Shown here one piece after another: positions 9,520 through 18,791 of a stretch of DNA of 40,628 bases; positions within the stretch are counted from its first letter, which is position 1, and each line of letters begins with the position of its first letter. Source of the stretch: Bacteroidota bacterium (lineage in GTDB: Bacteria; Bacteroidota; Bacteroidia; Bacteroidales; JAAUTT01); NCBI GenBank assembly GCA_020048915.1, contig JAIFLU010000030.1, positions 1-40,628 of the forward strand. Direction: 5' to 3'. The notes beneath the pieces are model-generated. The model was not told where the DNA came from. It was given only the letters and a program-made list of their open reading frames with translations, and did no database searches. Both the position numbers and the translations under genes were made by a program.

Positions 9520-9539
9520 ATTATACAACTCTGTACAAT
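9520..9539. promoter_or_regulatory. Imperfect inverted repeat, possible operator upstream of the export gene
   Basis: Arms ATTATACA and TGTACAAT (7 of 8 bases complementary) are separated by 4 bp. The site lies 46 bp upstream of the Wza-like start codon, where a regulator of the polysaccharide operon could bind. There is no T-run, so it is not a terminator. In AT-rich DNA such a repeat can arise by chance. Confidence 0.25.
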
Positions 9540-9799
9540 TAAAAACATTTAAGATTCCATCATTTTGGGGTCAGTTTAAAAATAAAGTTGTGCGAAATTA
9601 ACGATTTGAAATTAAATCCACCAAACATAATTCTTTTTTGCTTTAATATTCCTGTAACAGCAAATAAAAGATGTTTTATATTTGTAACGGACAATGAGGT
9701 GTCATATTATAAAAAGCACCAAACTATACTTTTTTTTATTTACTTTGAGGACGGTTGTTTTTTAATAAACATGATTTTTTTAGAATCTCCATAAAACTA

Positions 9800-9826
9800 T
9801 TTGGAGAGCAATTATAAAGTACTTTG
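9800..9826 (+). promoter_or_regulatory. Candidate promoter for tRNA-Val
   Basis: TTTG at 9800-9803 and TACTTTG at 9820-9826 are spaced by 16 bp, close to the Bacteroidota housekeeping pattern TTTG-N17-19-TAnnTTTG, with one base missing in the -7 box. The site ends 46 bp before the tRNA. The match is imperfect. Confidence 0.3.
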
Positions 9827-9872
9827 AATTATCCATATTAAAGCGTAGTAATTATTTTTTGAAATAAATTAC

Positions 9873-9947
9873 GGGTTGTTAGCTCAGTTGGTTTAGAGCA
9901 TTACCTTGACAGGGTAGGGGTCACTGGTTCGAATCCAGTACAACCCA
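9873..9947 (+). tRNA. tRNA-Val (anticodon GAC)
   Basis: The full cloverleaf can be drawn. The acceptor stem is GGGTTGT with ACAACCC. The D-arm is GCTC/GAGC. The anticodon stem TTACC/GGTAG encloses the loop TTGACAG, giving anticodon GAC for GUC/GUU valine codons. A 5-nt variable loop and the T-arm ACTGG TTCGAAT CCAGT follow. The discriminator base is A and the 3' CCA is not encoded. It stands alone; no other tRNA lies next to it. Confidence 0.96.
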
Positions 9948-10069
9948 CGTAATTATTAAATTGTTATAAATGTTAATATTACATTTTAATATAGAATAGC
10001 CTCAATTGATATTTTCTTTATTTTAGCATTTGGAAACAATAGCATAAAATAAAACTAATAAATTGATGT

Positions 10070-10375
10070 ATGAAAAATCGCCTCCAGGAAATACATGATA
10101 TTATTGGCAATATACTTCTATATAGCGACGAAAATGCCAAACAATACATTGACCTGCTAAAAGAATCTATCTCTTTAATTGAAGTAATTGATGCTAAACC
10201 TAATTCAATGCTTGAGACATGGAAAAATATAGCTTTGGATGAAATTGCCAATGAACTTGCAAATCGTATAAATGATCATTTTTTTACAGCAGATTTAGAA
10301 CGAAAAAAGAGTGAATTCAAGTTTTCAAAATCTGTTGTTTCCATGTCAATTACCAATATATTAATGAATTACTGA
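10070..10375 (+). CDS. Small hypothetical protein
   Basis: This 101-residue protein begins MKNRLQEIHDIIGNILL. It is predicted to be mostly alpha-helical, with no signal peptide, membrane segment or cysteine, and I do not recognise its family. The frame runs cleanly to a stop 8 bp before the convergent xth gene, and the composition is protein-like, with mixed acidic, basic and hydrophobic positions in a heptad-like rhythm up to about residue 75. A minus-strand frame overlapping it (10018-10251) looks like a shadow. It lies 120 bp downstream of tRNA-Val. That it is a real gene is likely but not certain. Confidence 0.55.
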   Translation: MKNRLQEIHDIIGNILLYSDENAKQYIDLLKESISLIEVIDAKPNSMLETWKNIALDEIANELANRINDHFFTADLERKKSEFKFSKSVVSMSITNILMNY

Positions 10376-10383
10376 TATAAACT

Positions 10384-11154
10384 TCAGATCTTTAAAACAA
10401 ATGATACAGGGCAATGATCGGAGTGGATTATATCCTTATGAATTTGTGCATCCATTATCTTATCAAGTAGAGTATTCGTAACAAAATGATAATCGATACG
10501 CCATCCAAGATTTTTTTCCCGTGCATTTGCCCGATACGTCCACCACGAATACTGTTCTGGCATTGAATTAATTACCCTAAAAGTATCTACAAACCCAGCT
10601 GCTAAAAATTTATCCATCCACATCCTCTCTTCAGGTAAGAAACCCGATGATGTTAAATGACGCTTGGGATGGTTAATATCAATTTCTTTATGAGCAATAT
10701 TAATATCTCCCGAAATAATAATGTTTGGACGTGTATTTCTCAAATTTTGAATAAAAACAAAAAAATCATTGAGAAACTTCATTTTAAAAGCTTGACGAAT
10801 TTCTCCAGTAGTTCCCGAAGGAAAATAAACCGATATTAATGTCAAATTACCAAAATCAGCCCGGATTAGACGTCCTTCGGAATCATAATCAGGGAAATCC
10901 ATTCCAAATTGGACGAAATCGGGTTTTGTCCTTGAAAATAATGCTACACCCGAATACCCTTTTTTCTCAGCAGGATACCAAAAATAGTGATAGCCAAGTT
11001 CTTTCAAGACTTCCAAATTAACCTGATCTTCATTAGCCTTTAATTCCTGAATTGAAAGCATATTAGGTTTTTCTGAAACTAACCAATCGAAAAATCCTTT
11101 CTTTATTGCCGCCCTTATTCCATTAACATTATAAGAGTAAATCCGATAATCCAT
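10384..11154 (-). CDS. xth: Exodeoxyribonuclease III (AP endonuclease, ExoIII/APE1 family)
   Basis: This 256-residue protein is a DNA-repair enzyme that cuts at abasic sites and has 3'-5' exonuclease activity. The family's metal and catalytic residues are all visible: Asn in YSYNVNGIRA, Glu in SIQELKA, Tyr in ISVYFPSG, Asp and Asn in SGDINIAH, and the C-terminal WRIDYHFV and HSDHCPV, whose Asp-His pair is the active-site base. Length is normal for bacterial ExoIII. It converges on the small hypothetical gene and diverges from rsgA across a 99-bp gap. Confidence 0.96.
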   Translation of the reverse strand: MDYRIYSYNVNGIRAAIKKGFFDWLVSEKPNMLSIQELKANEDQVNLEVLKELGYHYFWYPAEKKGYSGVALFSRTKPDFVQFGMDFPDYDSEGRLIRADFGNLTLISVYFPSGTTGEIRQAFKMKFLNDFFVFIQNLRNTRPNIIISGDINIAHKEIDINHPKRHLTSSGFLPEERMWMDKFLAAGFVDTFRVINSMPEQYSWWTYRANAREKNLGWRIDYHFVTNTLLDKIMDAQIHKDIIHSDHCPVSFVLKI

Positions 11155-11201
11155 AACCTGAATAATTAAAATTTATGATCCTTTGCAATTTGATTCAATT
11201 T

Positions 11202-11232
11202 TTTCAACATCTACCATTTTTAATTACTTTCG
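11202..11232 (+). promoter_or_regulatory. Candidate promoter for rsgA
   Basis: TTTC at 11202-11205 and TACTTTCG at 11225-11232 are separated by 19 bp, each one mismatch from the Bacteroidota pattern TTTG / TAnnTTTG. The -7 box ends 21 bp before the rsgA ATG. A second weaker pair (TTTG at about 11190, TACCATTT at about 11213) overlaps it. Confidence 0.3.
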
Positions 11233-11253
11233 CTGTAAACAAATATAATAAAT

Positions 11254-12186
11254 ATGCCGATTGAAGAAGGAATTGTTTACAAATCGACCGGAAGTTGGTA
11301 CGTTGTTAAAACTGCTTCCAATCGGTTTATAGAATGTAAAATAAAAGGGAAGTTACGTATTGAAGGCATAAAAAGTACTAATCCGGTTGCAGCAGGTGAT
11401 AAGGTAATAATTGAAACTTCATTATCCGATCAAACCGGAGTTATTACAAACATTGTTGATCGTAAAAATTACATTGTCCGTAAATCAATTAATTTATCGA
11501 AACAATCTCAAATTCTAGCAGCTAACATCGATCAGGCCTTACTGATGGCCACTCTAGTTTTGCCGGAGACATCCACCGAATTTGTCGACAGGTTTTTGGC
11601 GATGGCAGAAGCTTATAATATTCCAGCAATTATACTATTAAATAAATGCGATTTATATACCCAAGAGTTTTCGGAATTATTAAATTTTTGGAAAGAAATT
11701 TACAATACAACAAATTATAAATTATTAGAAATATCTGTAGGCTCCGGTATACAAATGGAAGCTGTTAAAAATCTTTTAATTGATAAAGTAACTTTAATAG
11801 CAGGAAATTCAGGAGTTGGTAAATCTTCATTAATAAAAAAACTAAGTCCTGAAAGTCAGATCCGGATAGGTGAAATTTCACAGTACCATCATTCGGGGAA
11901 ACACACAACAACTTTTGCCGAGATGTATGAGCTCCCATTCGGAGGTGCAATTATAGATACTCCAGGAATTAAAGGATTTGGATTATATGACACAGCCAAA
12001 ACAGAGATTTACCATTTTTTTCCCGAAATATTTAAAGTAGCTGAAAAATGTCAGTTTCATAATTGTTTGCATATTAACGAACCTAAGTGTGCAGTTATAG
12101 AAGCAGTTGAAAAACAAACTATCCATTGGAGCCGCTACAAAAGCTACTTAAGTATTTTGGAAGATAGTAAATCGAAGTACCGATAA
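11254..12186 (+). CDS. rsgA: Ribosome small-subunit-dependent GTPase A
   Basis: This 310-residue GTPase helps late 30S subunit maturation. It has the circularly permuted G-motif order of the YjeQ/RsgA family. An N-terminal OB-fold comes first (about 1-70). Then come the G4 motif LLNKCDLY (about 128), the P-loop GNSGVGKSSL (about 184) and the G3 motif DTPGIKGFG (about 230). A C-terminal zinc site follows in CQFHNCLHINEPKC (about 268-281), with Cys-His-Cys-type ligands. Length and order are standard. It is transcribed alone, divergent from xth. Confidence 0.97.
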   Translation: MPIEEGIVYKSTGSWYVVKTASNRFIECKIKGKLRIEGIKSTNPVAAGDKVIIETSLSDQTGVITNIVDRKNYIVRKSINLSKQSQILAANIDQALLMATLVLPETSTEFVDRFLAMAEAYNIPAIILLNKCDLYTQEFSELLNFWKEIYNTTNYKLLEISVGSGIQMEAVKNLLIDKVTLIAGNSGVGKSSLIKKLSPESQIRIGEISQYHHSGKHTTTFAEMYELPFGGAIIDTPGIKGFGLYDTAKTEIYHFFPEIFKVAEKCQFHNCLHINEPKCAVIEAVEKQTIHWSRYKSYLSILEDSKSKYR

Positions 12187-12310
12187 ATTTTAAGAGGGCT
12201 TTTTGTATCAATATATTTTTTGAATTGATCAAAAAAACCAGTCAAGAATTTCGATATTATATAATTTTGACTTTAATTTAAGTAATAAACCTATTGAACT
12301 TATTTACTGA

Positions 12311-15154
12311 ATGAAAAAGATCTACTTCATTTTCTCCGGAATTGTACTCCTCATTGTTCTGTTAAATTTACTATACTATCTGGATCTTAAAAAACAACAG
12401 GTAGTTTTTCAAAAAAAGTATATTACCGAGCAAGGTTCTACCTGTGTTACCAAAATTGAAAATACGGGTATGGAATTAGAGAACGACATTAATTACCTAG
12501 TTTTTTCCAATGATATTTCCTCTTTGCTAGAGTCGAACGAAAAAGGGAGTGAATTAATACAAAAATTTGAGGTATTATATTCCAAATACCCTCGTTTGAT
12601 AACGAATATTTCGCTATATGATTTAAAAAATAATGTATTTAGTTTGTATAGAGATAAAAAAGACATATTTATAAAAGATAGATACACAACACATTCACAA
12701 AAGTCTATTTCAGATAAGGAATCCGTATCCTTTGAAAATGAATACTATCATTACTCTTTCCCTATTTTTAAGGACAAACAACTTTATGCAAACCTCGACT
12801 TATCAATTGATTATAAACTATATTTGGAATCAGTTTTCCAGAGCTACCAGATTGATGATTTATTATGGCAATGGGTAATAGATAAATCCGGAAAAATTGT
12901 TTATACAAATTTAAATGATATTAATTCACAAATTAATAATATAAACGAAGTTAAATCTAATATTAATAAAAATATAGAAGGATTTGTAATCCAGAATATT
13001 AAAGTAAATAAGGAATCTCAAACTATTCTTTCCTCATATTTTCCAGTAAAATTTTTAAAAAACGATTTCGGTATTGTCTTTTCGCTAAACATGGACGATA
13101 TTTTTAATGGGATAAGAAATAAGGCAATTATTATTGTCATATCAAGTATAGTTTTGATAATAATTCTTTTCTTCTTACTAAAGAATACCTTATCTCAAAT
13201 TGATAAACAAGATAAAAAACGAATAAAGACAGAACAAAATTTAGTGCAGATATTTGATTCAATTCCAATCGGAGTATTAATTCTTACTCCCGATAAAACT
13301 ATTAAACATATCAACCGTACAGCCTCTGATATGCTATATGGTAAAGATGAAAAAAATATAATTGGGAGAAATGTTGCCGAAACTATCTTACCGAAATATT
13401 TCAGCGAAAAAAATAATGGAGATTCTGCATTTGATGCGAATCATTTCTACTATTTCCAGAAAGATGGAAACGATATTGTAATTTATAAAAAAGAAATTCC
13501 GTTTAAACTTGATGGAGAAGACCTTATAATAGAGGCTTTTATTGATATTTCTCCTATTGAAAAATCGAGAAAATTAGAAGCTGCTGCCAATCATGCCAAG
13601 TCAGATTTTCTAGCTAAAATGAGTCATGAAATCCGCACCCCGTTAAATGGGATCGTAGGAATGGCAGACGCGCTAATGCAGCAAAACTTAACCGTCGAAC
13701 AACACGATTTTGCTGAAATAATAAAAAAATCATCCGACCTCTTACTAACTATTATAAATGATGTATTAGATTATTCTAAAATCGAGGCCGGCAAAATGGT
13801 GTTAGAAGAAATACCTTTTAAAATTTCGGATGAAATTACTTTTGCCCGTGAATTATTCAAACCAATTGCTGATGATAAAAAGATAAAAATCATTTCTCAA
13901 ATTGCCTCAAATGTTCCAAATAATATTATTGGCGATCCATTTAGGTTGAGACAGGTAATTTCAAATTTATTAAGTAATGCCGTTAAGTTCACTCAGGAAG
14001 GAGAAATACTTATAACTGTAGAATTATTAGAAGAATATGGTGGTAACATAACTCTTCTATTTAATGTTGAAGATACAGGAATAGGAATTCCAAAGGAAAA
14101 ATTGAATTCCATTTTCGCATCTTATACACAGGCAGACGGTTCAACAACCCGTAAATATGGTGGCTCCGGACTTGGAACAACCATTAGTAAACAACTGGTT
14201 GAGTTAATGAGTGGAGAAATTTGGGTAGAAAGTCCATCCAGTATCTCAACAAATCCTAACTTTAAAGGGACAAAATTTAGTTTTACCATTGAAGCATATT
14301 CTAACGAAAAAATACATAAAAACTATGATTTCAACTATATAAGAACATATGAAGAAATTAATAGTTTAATAATTACAGACAATAGCACCGATGGAGAATC
14401 AATCTATAACTACCTTTCTAACTTTGGTACCAACTATGAGGTTTATACCTTTCATAACGAAACTCCGGAATTATTAATAAACAAACTTCTCATTGAATAT
14501 CAGAAGTTTCAGATGATTTTTATTAAAGATTCTTTAAACATTGATGGATTTAATATTGCAAAAACCTTATTTGAGAAGGGAATTACATATAAACATTTAT
14601 TTATTATTATCTCAAGCAACGATAATGCTGGTAATTTCATAAAAGCAAAACGTTTGGGTATTGATTATTATCTGATTAAACCTTATGAGTCTTCTGAAGT
14701 ATTTGATATTATCCAAGATAATTTCACTACACTAAAAAATGATATACGCATAATCCCTAAATTAAATAAGATTAGAAAACAGATTTCCATATTGGTTGCT
14801 GAAGACAATTTAATTAATCAAAAAGTTGCTAAAACAATTTTTAAAAACCTGGGTTATGAGATTTTTATTGCAAAAAACGGAGTAGAAGCTGTTGATATGA
14901 CCATGGAAAATAAGTATGACATTATATTCATGGATATGATGATGCCGGAAAAAGATGGTATACAGGCAACGAAGGATTTACGAAAAAAAGGATATACGGG
15001 TCCTATCATTGCAATGACTGCCAATGCAAGTAAAGAAGGTAAAAATAAAGCGATTGCTTTTGGAATGGATGGCTATATTACTAAACCTACTAAAATGGAA
15101 TCTATTAAGAAGATTTTAATAAAATACTTCTCAGAATCAGTTAGTGAAGCCTAA
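12311..15154 (+). CDS. Hybrid sensor histidine kinase with PAS, pseudo-receiver and receiver domains
   Basis: This 947-residue membrane sensor has a first transmembrane helix (about 5-25), an extracytoplasmic sensor of about 240 residues, a second helix (about 270-292), a PAS domain (about 312-420), a HisKA domain with [11 protein letters not shown] (His439), and a HATPase domain with [20 protein letters not shown] and [10 protein letters not shown]. Two receiver-like domains follow. The first (about 690-805) reads [12 protein letters not shown] where the phosphoacceptor Asp is expected, so it looks degenerate. The second (about 825-940) is canonical, with [13 protein letters not shown] (Asp875) and ITKPTK. 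No Hpt domain is present. It lies 124 bp after rsgA and 55 bp before the AIM24-like gene. The signal sensed is unknown. Confidence 0.94.
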   Translation: MKKIYFIFSGIVLLIVLLNLLYYLDLKKQQVVFQKKYITEQGSTCVTKIENTGMELENDINYLVFSNDISSLLESNEKGSELIQKFEVLYSKYPRLITNISLYDLKNNVFSLYRDKKDIFIKDRYTTHSQKSISDKESVSFENEYYHYSFPIFKDKQLYANLDLSIDYKLYLESVFQSYQIDDLLWQWVIDKSGKIVYTNLNDINSQINNINEVKSNINKNIEGFVIQNIKVNKESQTILSSYFPVKFLKNDFGIVFSLNMDDIFNGIRNKAIIIVISSIVLIIILFFLLKNTLSQIDKQDKKRIKTEQNLVQIFDSIPIGVLILTPDKTIKHINRTASDMLYGKDEKNIIGRNVAETILPKYFSEKNNGDSAFDANHFYYFQKDGNDIVIYKKEIPFKLDGEDLIIEAFIDISPIEKSRKLEAAANHAKSDFLAKMSHEIRTPLNGIVGMADALMQQNLTVEQHDFAEIIKKSSDLLLTIINDVLDYSKIEAGKMVLEEIPFKISDEITFARELFKPIADDKKIKIISQIASNVPNNIIGDPFRLRQVISNLLSNAVKFTQEGEILITVELLEEYGGNITLLFNVEDTGIGIPKEKLNSIFASYTQADGSTTRKYGGSGLGTTISKQLVELMSGEIWVESPSSISTNPNFKGTKFSFTIEAYSNEKIHKNYDFNYIRTYEEINSLIITDNSTDGESIYNYLSNFGTNYEVYTFHNETPELLINKLLIEYQKFQMIFIKDSLNIDGFNIAKTLFEKGITYKHLFIIISSNDNAGNFIKAKRLGIDYYLIKPYESSEVFDIIQDNFTTLKNDIRIIPKLNKIRKQISILVAEDNLINQKVAKTIFKNLGYEIFIAKNGVEAVDMTMENKYDIIFMDMMMPEKDGIQATKDLRKKGYTGPIIAMTANASKEGKNKAIAFGMDGYITKPTKMESIKKILIKYFSESVSEA

Positions 15155-15209
15155 ATTATTTAATGCCAATATTTAGATAACCATATTTATTCCCTTAATA
15201 TTTAATACA

Positions 15210-15977
15210 ATGCAATCGCACGAAATTGATTACAAAATTATCGGAGACGATATTCAACTTGTAGAAATTGAACTTGACCCTTACGAAACTGTTATTGCCG
15301 AGGCCGGTGCAATGTTATATATGGAAGAAGGTATACGGTTTGAAGTGAAGATGGGCGATGGTACTAATCCTAACCAAGGGTTAATGGGTAAAATATTTCA
15401 GGCTGGTGCCAGGTTGCTAACTGGCGAAAGTTTGTTTATCACTCATTTTACAAATCAGGGAATGGGTAAACAAAAAGTTGCTTTTTCTGCACCCTATCCA
15501 GGAACTGTTATTCCCATTGATTTATCTAAAATTAACAGTCACCTGATTGTACAAAAAGATGGATTTTTATGTGCTGCTTTTGGGACCAAACTTAGTATTC
15601 ATTTTAACCAAAAACTGGGTACCGGACTATTTGGGGGAGAAGGCTTTATTTTGCAGAAATTAGAAGGTGATGGATTGGCATTTGTTCATGCTGGAGGAAC
15701 TGTAATTGAACGCCAATTAACCAATCAAACCATTAGAGTAGATACTGGTTGTATTGTCGCTTTTGAGCCGCAGATAAACTTTAGCGTGGAATCTACAGGA
15801 AGTCTTAAATCGATGCTTTTTGGCGGAGAAGGATTATTTTTGGCAACCCTGAGTGGAACCGGAAAAATTTGGCTTCAGAGTATGCCGATCAGAAAATTAA
15901 TTCAAGCTCTTTCACCCGCAGGTAGAAATGAAAATAAAGAAAGTGGCTCTTTACTTGGCGGTTTATTTGAACGATAA
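15210..15977 (+). CDS. AIM24 family protein (TIGR00266-like)
   Basis: This 255-residue soluble protein, predicted all-beta, matches the AIM24/TIGR00266 family from memory: the opening [33 protein letters not shown], the glycine-rich [15 protein letters not shown], and repeated [12 protein letters not shown] turns ([27 protein letters not shown]). The family forms a beta-prism trimer in known structures and its bacterial function is not established. It ends 18 bp before a strong terminator and follows the hybrid kinase on the same strand, possibly as the last gene of that transcript. Confidence 0.93.
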   Translation: MQSHEIDYKIIGDDIQLVEIELDPYETVIAEAGAMLYMEEGIRFEVKMGDGTNPNQGLMGKIFQAGARLLTGESLFITHFTNQGMGKQKVAFSAPYPGTVIPIDLSKINSHLIVQKDGFLCAAFGTKLSIHFNQKLGTGLFGGEGFILQKLEGDGLAFVHAGGTVIERQLTNQTIRVDTGCIVAFEPQINFSVESTGSLKSMLFGGEGLFLATLSGTGKIWLQSMPIRKLIQALSPAGRNENKESGSLLGGLFER

Positions 15978-15994
15978 TATTTATTAAAATCTCT

Positions 15995-16030
15995 AAAAAG
16001 CCGCTGTGCATCATGCACAACGGCTTTTTT
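15995..16030 (+). terminator. Rho-independent terminator, probably serving both strands
   Basis: The hairpin AAAAGCCG-c-TGTGC / GCACA-a-CGGCTTTT has a short loop and is followed by a run of T on the plus strand. The A-rich left arm gives a T-run on the minus strand too. It lies between the convergent AIM24-like gene (ends 15977) and the GH9 gene (ends 16048), so it can stop transcription from both sides. Confidence 0.9.
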
Positions 16031-16047
16031 TATTATAAAAGATTTCG

Positions 16048-18531
16048 CTATTTCTCAAATACCTTATCTGCCGCTAACACCAAAAACATCAAATTAGACG
16101 ACCCTCCCCCCAAAACATATTCAGCTTGCTGCCATAAAAAAGGAAAATCCTTTAATTCCGGGAAATCCGGACGAATCAAAGCTGTTCCGGAAACCACACC
16201 ACCCGGTATATAGCTATAATCCGCCCGATTATATCCATAAGCAGTAAGCATAGATCTGGAACCAACTCCCGAAGCAAAAGAAGAAGTATTGTCCCCGGGA
16301 TGACAACCTAAAATAAAATTTAACGCATTCAGCATATATTCTTTAGGGAATATATCCGGAAAAGATGTATGCAAAAAGTATTGCTTTACCCCAAAATCCT
16401 GAATATCCCAACCAGCACCCCAAATATGTGGTTTGTAAGGAACTCCATATGGTGTTTCTTTTTGGAGTTCAGTAATTTGTTCAGCGTATTTAGTAATTGC
16501 CAATTTTATAGAAGCTTTAAATTTAGAATCAGCTAATTTTGGCATAGCCCTTCCAATAATCCAGCCCAGAGATGAAATGTTATCGAAAATTACTTTCTCA
16601 TTATTAATAATATAATCACTATATACTAGATTATCCGTTGATATAAACAATTCAATTGCTGCATGAACCTTTTCATTAATACTCCTATTATTAACAGTTG
16701 GTGTTATCCTCCATAACTCTTCAGCTATTTTTAAACATTCTAATGAAAGTGAATCGTTAAAACCTTTTAAAGCTCTGGAGGCTAAAGCTAAATGCGAACT
16801 TGTGGCCAATTCTCTGCCAGGATTATTTTCGGTAAACACCCATCGATCATCAAAAATGGATGATTCCGACGAAGTTTTTTCTCCATCTTTTAATACAGCA
16901 TTGAAATGAAGATTATCTGTTTGATTCGAAACATCTCCCATCAAAACATACTGTTCCAAAGTTGGGCAAATAATACCACGATAAAGCCTCCCCAATGTTT
17001 TATATCCAGCAACTACCGATAAAGCACCATTTTCAATTTGCTGAAGTAAATCTGCTTTTCCATCTGGTTGATGAATCTCGACCAAGTGTTTTTTATGGTC
17101 AATAAGAGTATTATCGTGATTAACCTTAAAAGCTTCATAGGCAAGACTCAAAATATAGGTCTCCCCTGCTTGCGATTCAATACGAAGGTCATCGTCTCCG
17201 GCATCGTGCCATCCTCCGATGTTTAAACCGGGAACCTGCTCAAATGGTTTATATTTTGTAAGTGTGGAATTGCCTTGGAGATATCCGTCGAAATGATTAG
17301 TATCAATTGGTGCCATTAAGGCATCGTCCATATGACAGAGCCCATGCCAAACCCTATACTTTTCGTTTACGCGCATGTGGCACATTTGAATTGGCAAGAA
17401 ATATTCAAGTGTAGGCTGCCAAACGTGACGTTTAAACACTTCAGAAGAAATTTGAAAAGGGTTAGTTTTAGTATTTTGATAAACAATAAAGTACATCCCT
17501 TCTTCTACAACTTTGCTAAAATCAAACTTATAATATTGATATCGTAAAAATTGCCCCCAGGCGATTGGAACACCCGACAACACCTTGGTATGATCTCCTG
17601 TTTCAGAAATCTTATATAAAATAGCCTGAGATGTATTTTTCTCATTTAAATCCGATTCAATTAAAGCTACTTTTTGCTGTTTGGGGTGGTAACCAATTTG
17701 CGATACCTGAACAACTGTTTTATATTTCCAGTTTGAAATTGCATTAGGTTTAATAACCCATTGAATAGCACCCTTAGTAGCATTAGCAGGAATCAATGAT
17801 CTAACAACAAACCACCCATTATTATGCTTATTACGACCGTCTAATAATTGAATATCTCCGGTTTTACTTTCAATAATCATCCTTTGCTCGTCACTCTCTG
17901 AAGCAATTATTAGCTTCGGACCTCTTCCATATGCAATTGGTTGAACTTCACCTCTATTATCAATTTGTACAGGTCCATTTGCTTGTCTTGGAAAAATACC
18001 GGATTGGTTTCCAATTAACCATGATTTTCCAAATAAAATGGTAGGGAAAAGTTCGAAATTAAAGCCCGCTTTCCCAATCCACTCAGCAGGCAATGCTCTA
18101 TCTAAATCTACTGATACAACAATAGAATTTCCAACTCCTTTTACTTTAACAGTATAATTAAAATATAAATCGGGGTAATTAATAGGATTAAAGCCCTTTT
18201 TGTGACGAGATGAATCTGGAAAAGACAACGTTACACGAATTTCGTTATTTGCTTTATCAACAATTCTGGAATGTTGAATCGGAATTGGCGCCCATTGACC
18301 CGGAGTTGGTTCAAGACGAATATCGCCATTGGTTGCCACTCTCACGCCATTTTGGATTATCCCCAATCCTCCCTGATGACCTTCGGGATAAATATCCTGA
18401 AAAACCATAATATTTAGTCCAGTCTTTTCAAAATATTCTTTATCATTTAATTTTATCGATTGCTCTTGCCCATTTGAAAATGAAAGGCCAAAAAAAACAA
18501 TTAGTAAAACAAGCAGGATATTCTTTCTCAT
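16048..18531 (-). CDS. Secreted glycoside hydrolase family 9 protein
   Basis: This 827-residue protein starts with a signal peptide (MRKNILLVLLIVFFGLSFSN). A beta-rich domain follows (about 25-270). Next is a CelD-N-like immunoglobulin domain (about 272-365, starting QVSQIGYHPKQQKVALI) and then an (alpha/alpha)6 GH9 catalytic domain to the end. GGWHDAGDDD (about 439-448) corresponds to the family motif GGWYDAGD with its catalytic Asp, and WQQAEYVLGGG near the C-terminus matches the region of the catalytic acid Glu. SGVGSRS replaces the usual histidine-containing block, so the substrate may not be plain cellulose; exo-acting glucosaminidase or glucosidase activity is possible. No sorting domain is seen at the C-terminus. 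It is monocistronic, ended by the 15995-16030 hairpin. Confidence 0.85.
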   Translation of the reverse strand: MRKNILLVLLIVFFGLSFSNGQEQSIKLNDKEYFEKTGLNIMVFQDIYPEGHQGGLGIIQNGVRVATNGDIRLEPTPGQWAPIPIQHSRIVDKANNEIRVTLSFPDSSRHKKGFNPINYPDLYFNYTVKVKGVGNSIVVSVDLDRALPAEWIGKAGFNFELFPTILFGKSWLIGNQSGIFPRQANGPVQIDNRGEVQPIAYGRGPKLIIASESDEQRMIIESKTGDIQLLDGRNKHNNGWFVVRSLIPANATKGAIQWVIKPNAISNWKYKTVVQVSQIGYHPKQQKVALIESDLNEKNTSQAILYKISETGDHTKVLSGVPIAWGQFLRYQYYKFDFSKVVEEGMYFIVYQNTKTNPFQISSEVFKRHVWQPTLEYFLPIQMCHMRVNEKYRVWHGLCHMDDALMAPIDTNHFDGYLQGNSTLTKYKPFEQVPGLNIGGWHDAGDDDLRIESQAGETYILSLAYEAFKVNHDNTLIDHKKHLVEIHQPDGKADLLQQIENGALSVVAGYKTLGRLYRGIICPTLEQYVLMGDVSNQTDNLHFNAVLKDGEKTSSESSIFDDRWVFTENNPGRELATSSHLALASRALKGFNDSLSLECLKIAEELWRITPTVNNRSINEKVHAAIELFISTDNLVYSDYIINNEKVIFDNISSLGWIIGRAMPKLADSKFKASIKLAITKYAEQITELQKETPYGVPYKPHIWGAGWDIQDFGVKQYFLHTSFPDIFPKEYMLNALNFILGCHPGDNTSSFASGVGSRSMLTAYGYNRADYSYIPGGVVSGTALIRPDFPELKDFPFLWQQAEYVLGGGSSNLMFLVLAADKVFEK

Positions 18532-18563
18532 AGTTAATTAAGTATTGTAAGCTGTTAATAATT

Positions 18564-18571
18564 CAAACTTA
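18564..18571 (-). promoter_or_regulatory. Candidate -7 box upstream of the GH9 gene
   Basis: On the minus strand the octamer is TAAGTTTG, an exact match to the Bacteroidota -7 element TAnnTTTG, 33 bp upstream of the GH9 start codon. The expected TTTG at -33 is not present at the right distance, so the site is half supported. Confidence 0.3.
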
Positions 18572-18791
18572 TGGTTTACCCTATTTTTGTCTTTAATTTA
18601 CTAAACAAATTACCTATCATTTTCGAATAGTAAAATTGAAATTTGGAGTTTGCAAACGATTGCAATATTACGTAACTTAACTTTTAAAACCAAATGGTTT
18701 ATATCACCATAACCTTTTTGTGGAAAAATCAGGCTTCTAATCTTCGTATTTCAGCTTTAAGAAAAAAAGATCCCCTGCCATTATAAACAAC

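Larger units (their letters stand above)
9475..9872. other. Intergenic region between the export gene and tRNA-Val
   Basis: About 400 bp lie between the start of the minus-strand export gene and the plus-strand tRNA. It must hold the export-operon promoter and the tRNA promoter. A 20-bp imperfect inverted repeat lies at 9520-9539, about 46 bp upstream of the export start. A 68-codon plus-strand open frame at 9588-9794 is hydrophobic, lysine/cysteine-rich and resembles no family, so I do not call it a gene. Confidence 0.5.

Noticed and set aside
9677..9684. TATATTTG, an exact match to the -7 element
   Set aside because: No TTTG lies 17-19 bp upstream and no gene starts shortly after; the tRNA begins almost 190 bp later.
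9588..9794. A 68-codon plus-strand open frame in the gap before tRNA-Val
   Set aside because: It has skewed composition, no recognisable family and no start signals, and the region is better explained as control DNA.
9873..9947. tRNA-Val as an integration site bordering a genomic island
   Set aside because: I found no integrase gene and no repeated copy of the tRNA 3' end in the window.
10018..10251. A 77-codon minus-strand frame over the small hypothetical gene
   Set aside because: It is antisense to a longer, more protein-like frame, and its serine/phenylalanine-rich composition is typical of a shadow.
12187..12250. A hairpin after rsgA formed by ATCAAT and ATTGAT
   Set aside because: The stem is only six weak pairs and no T-run follows on the plus strand.
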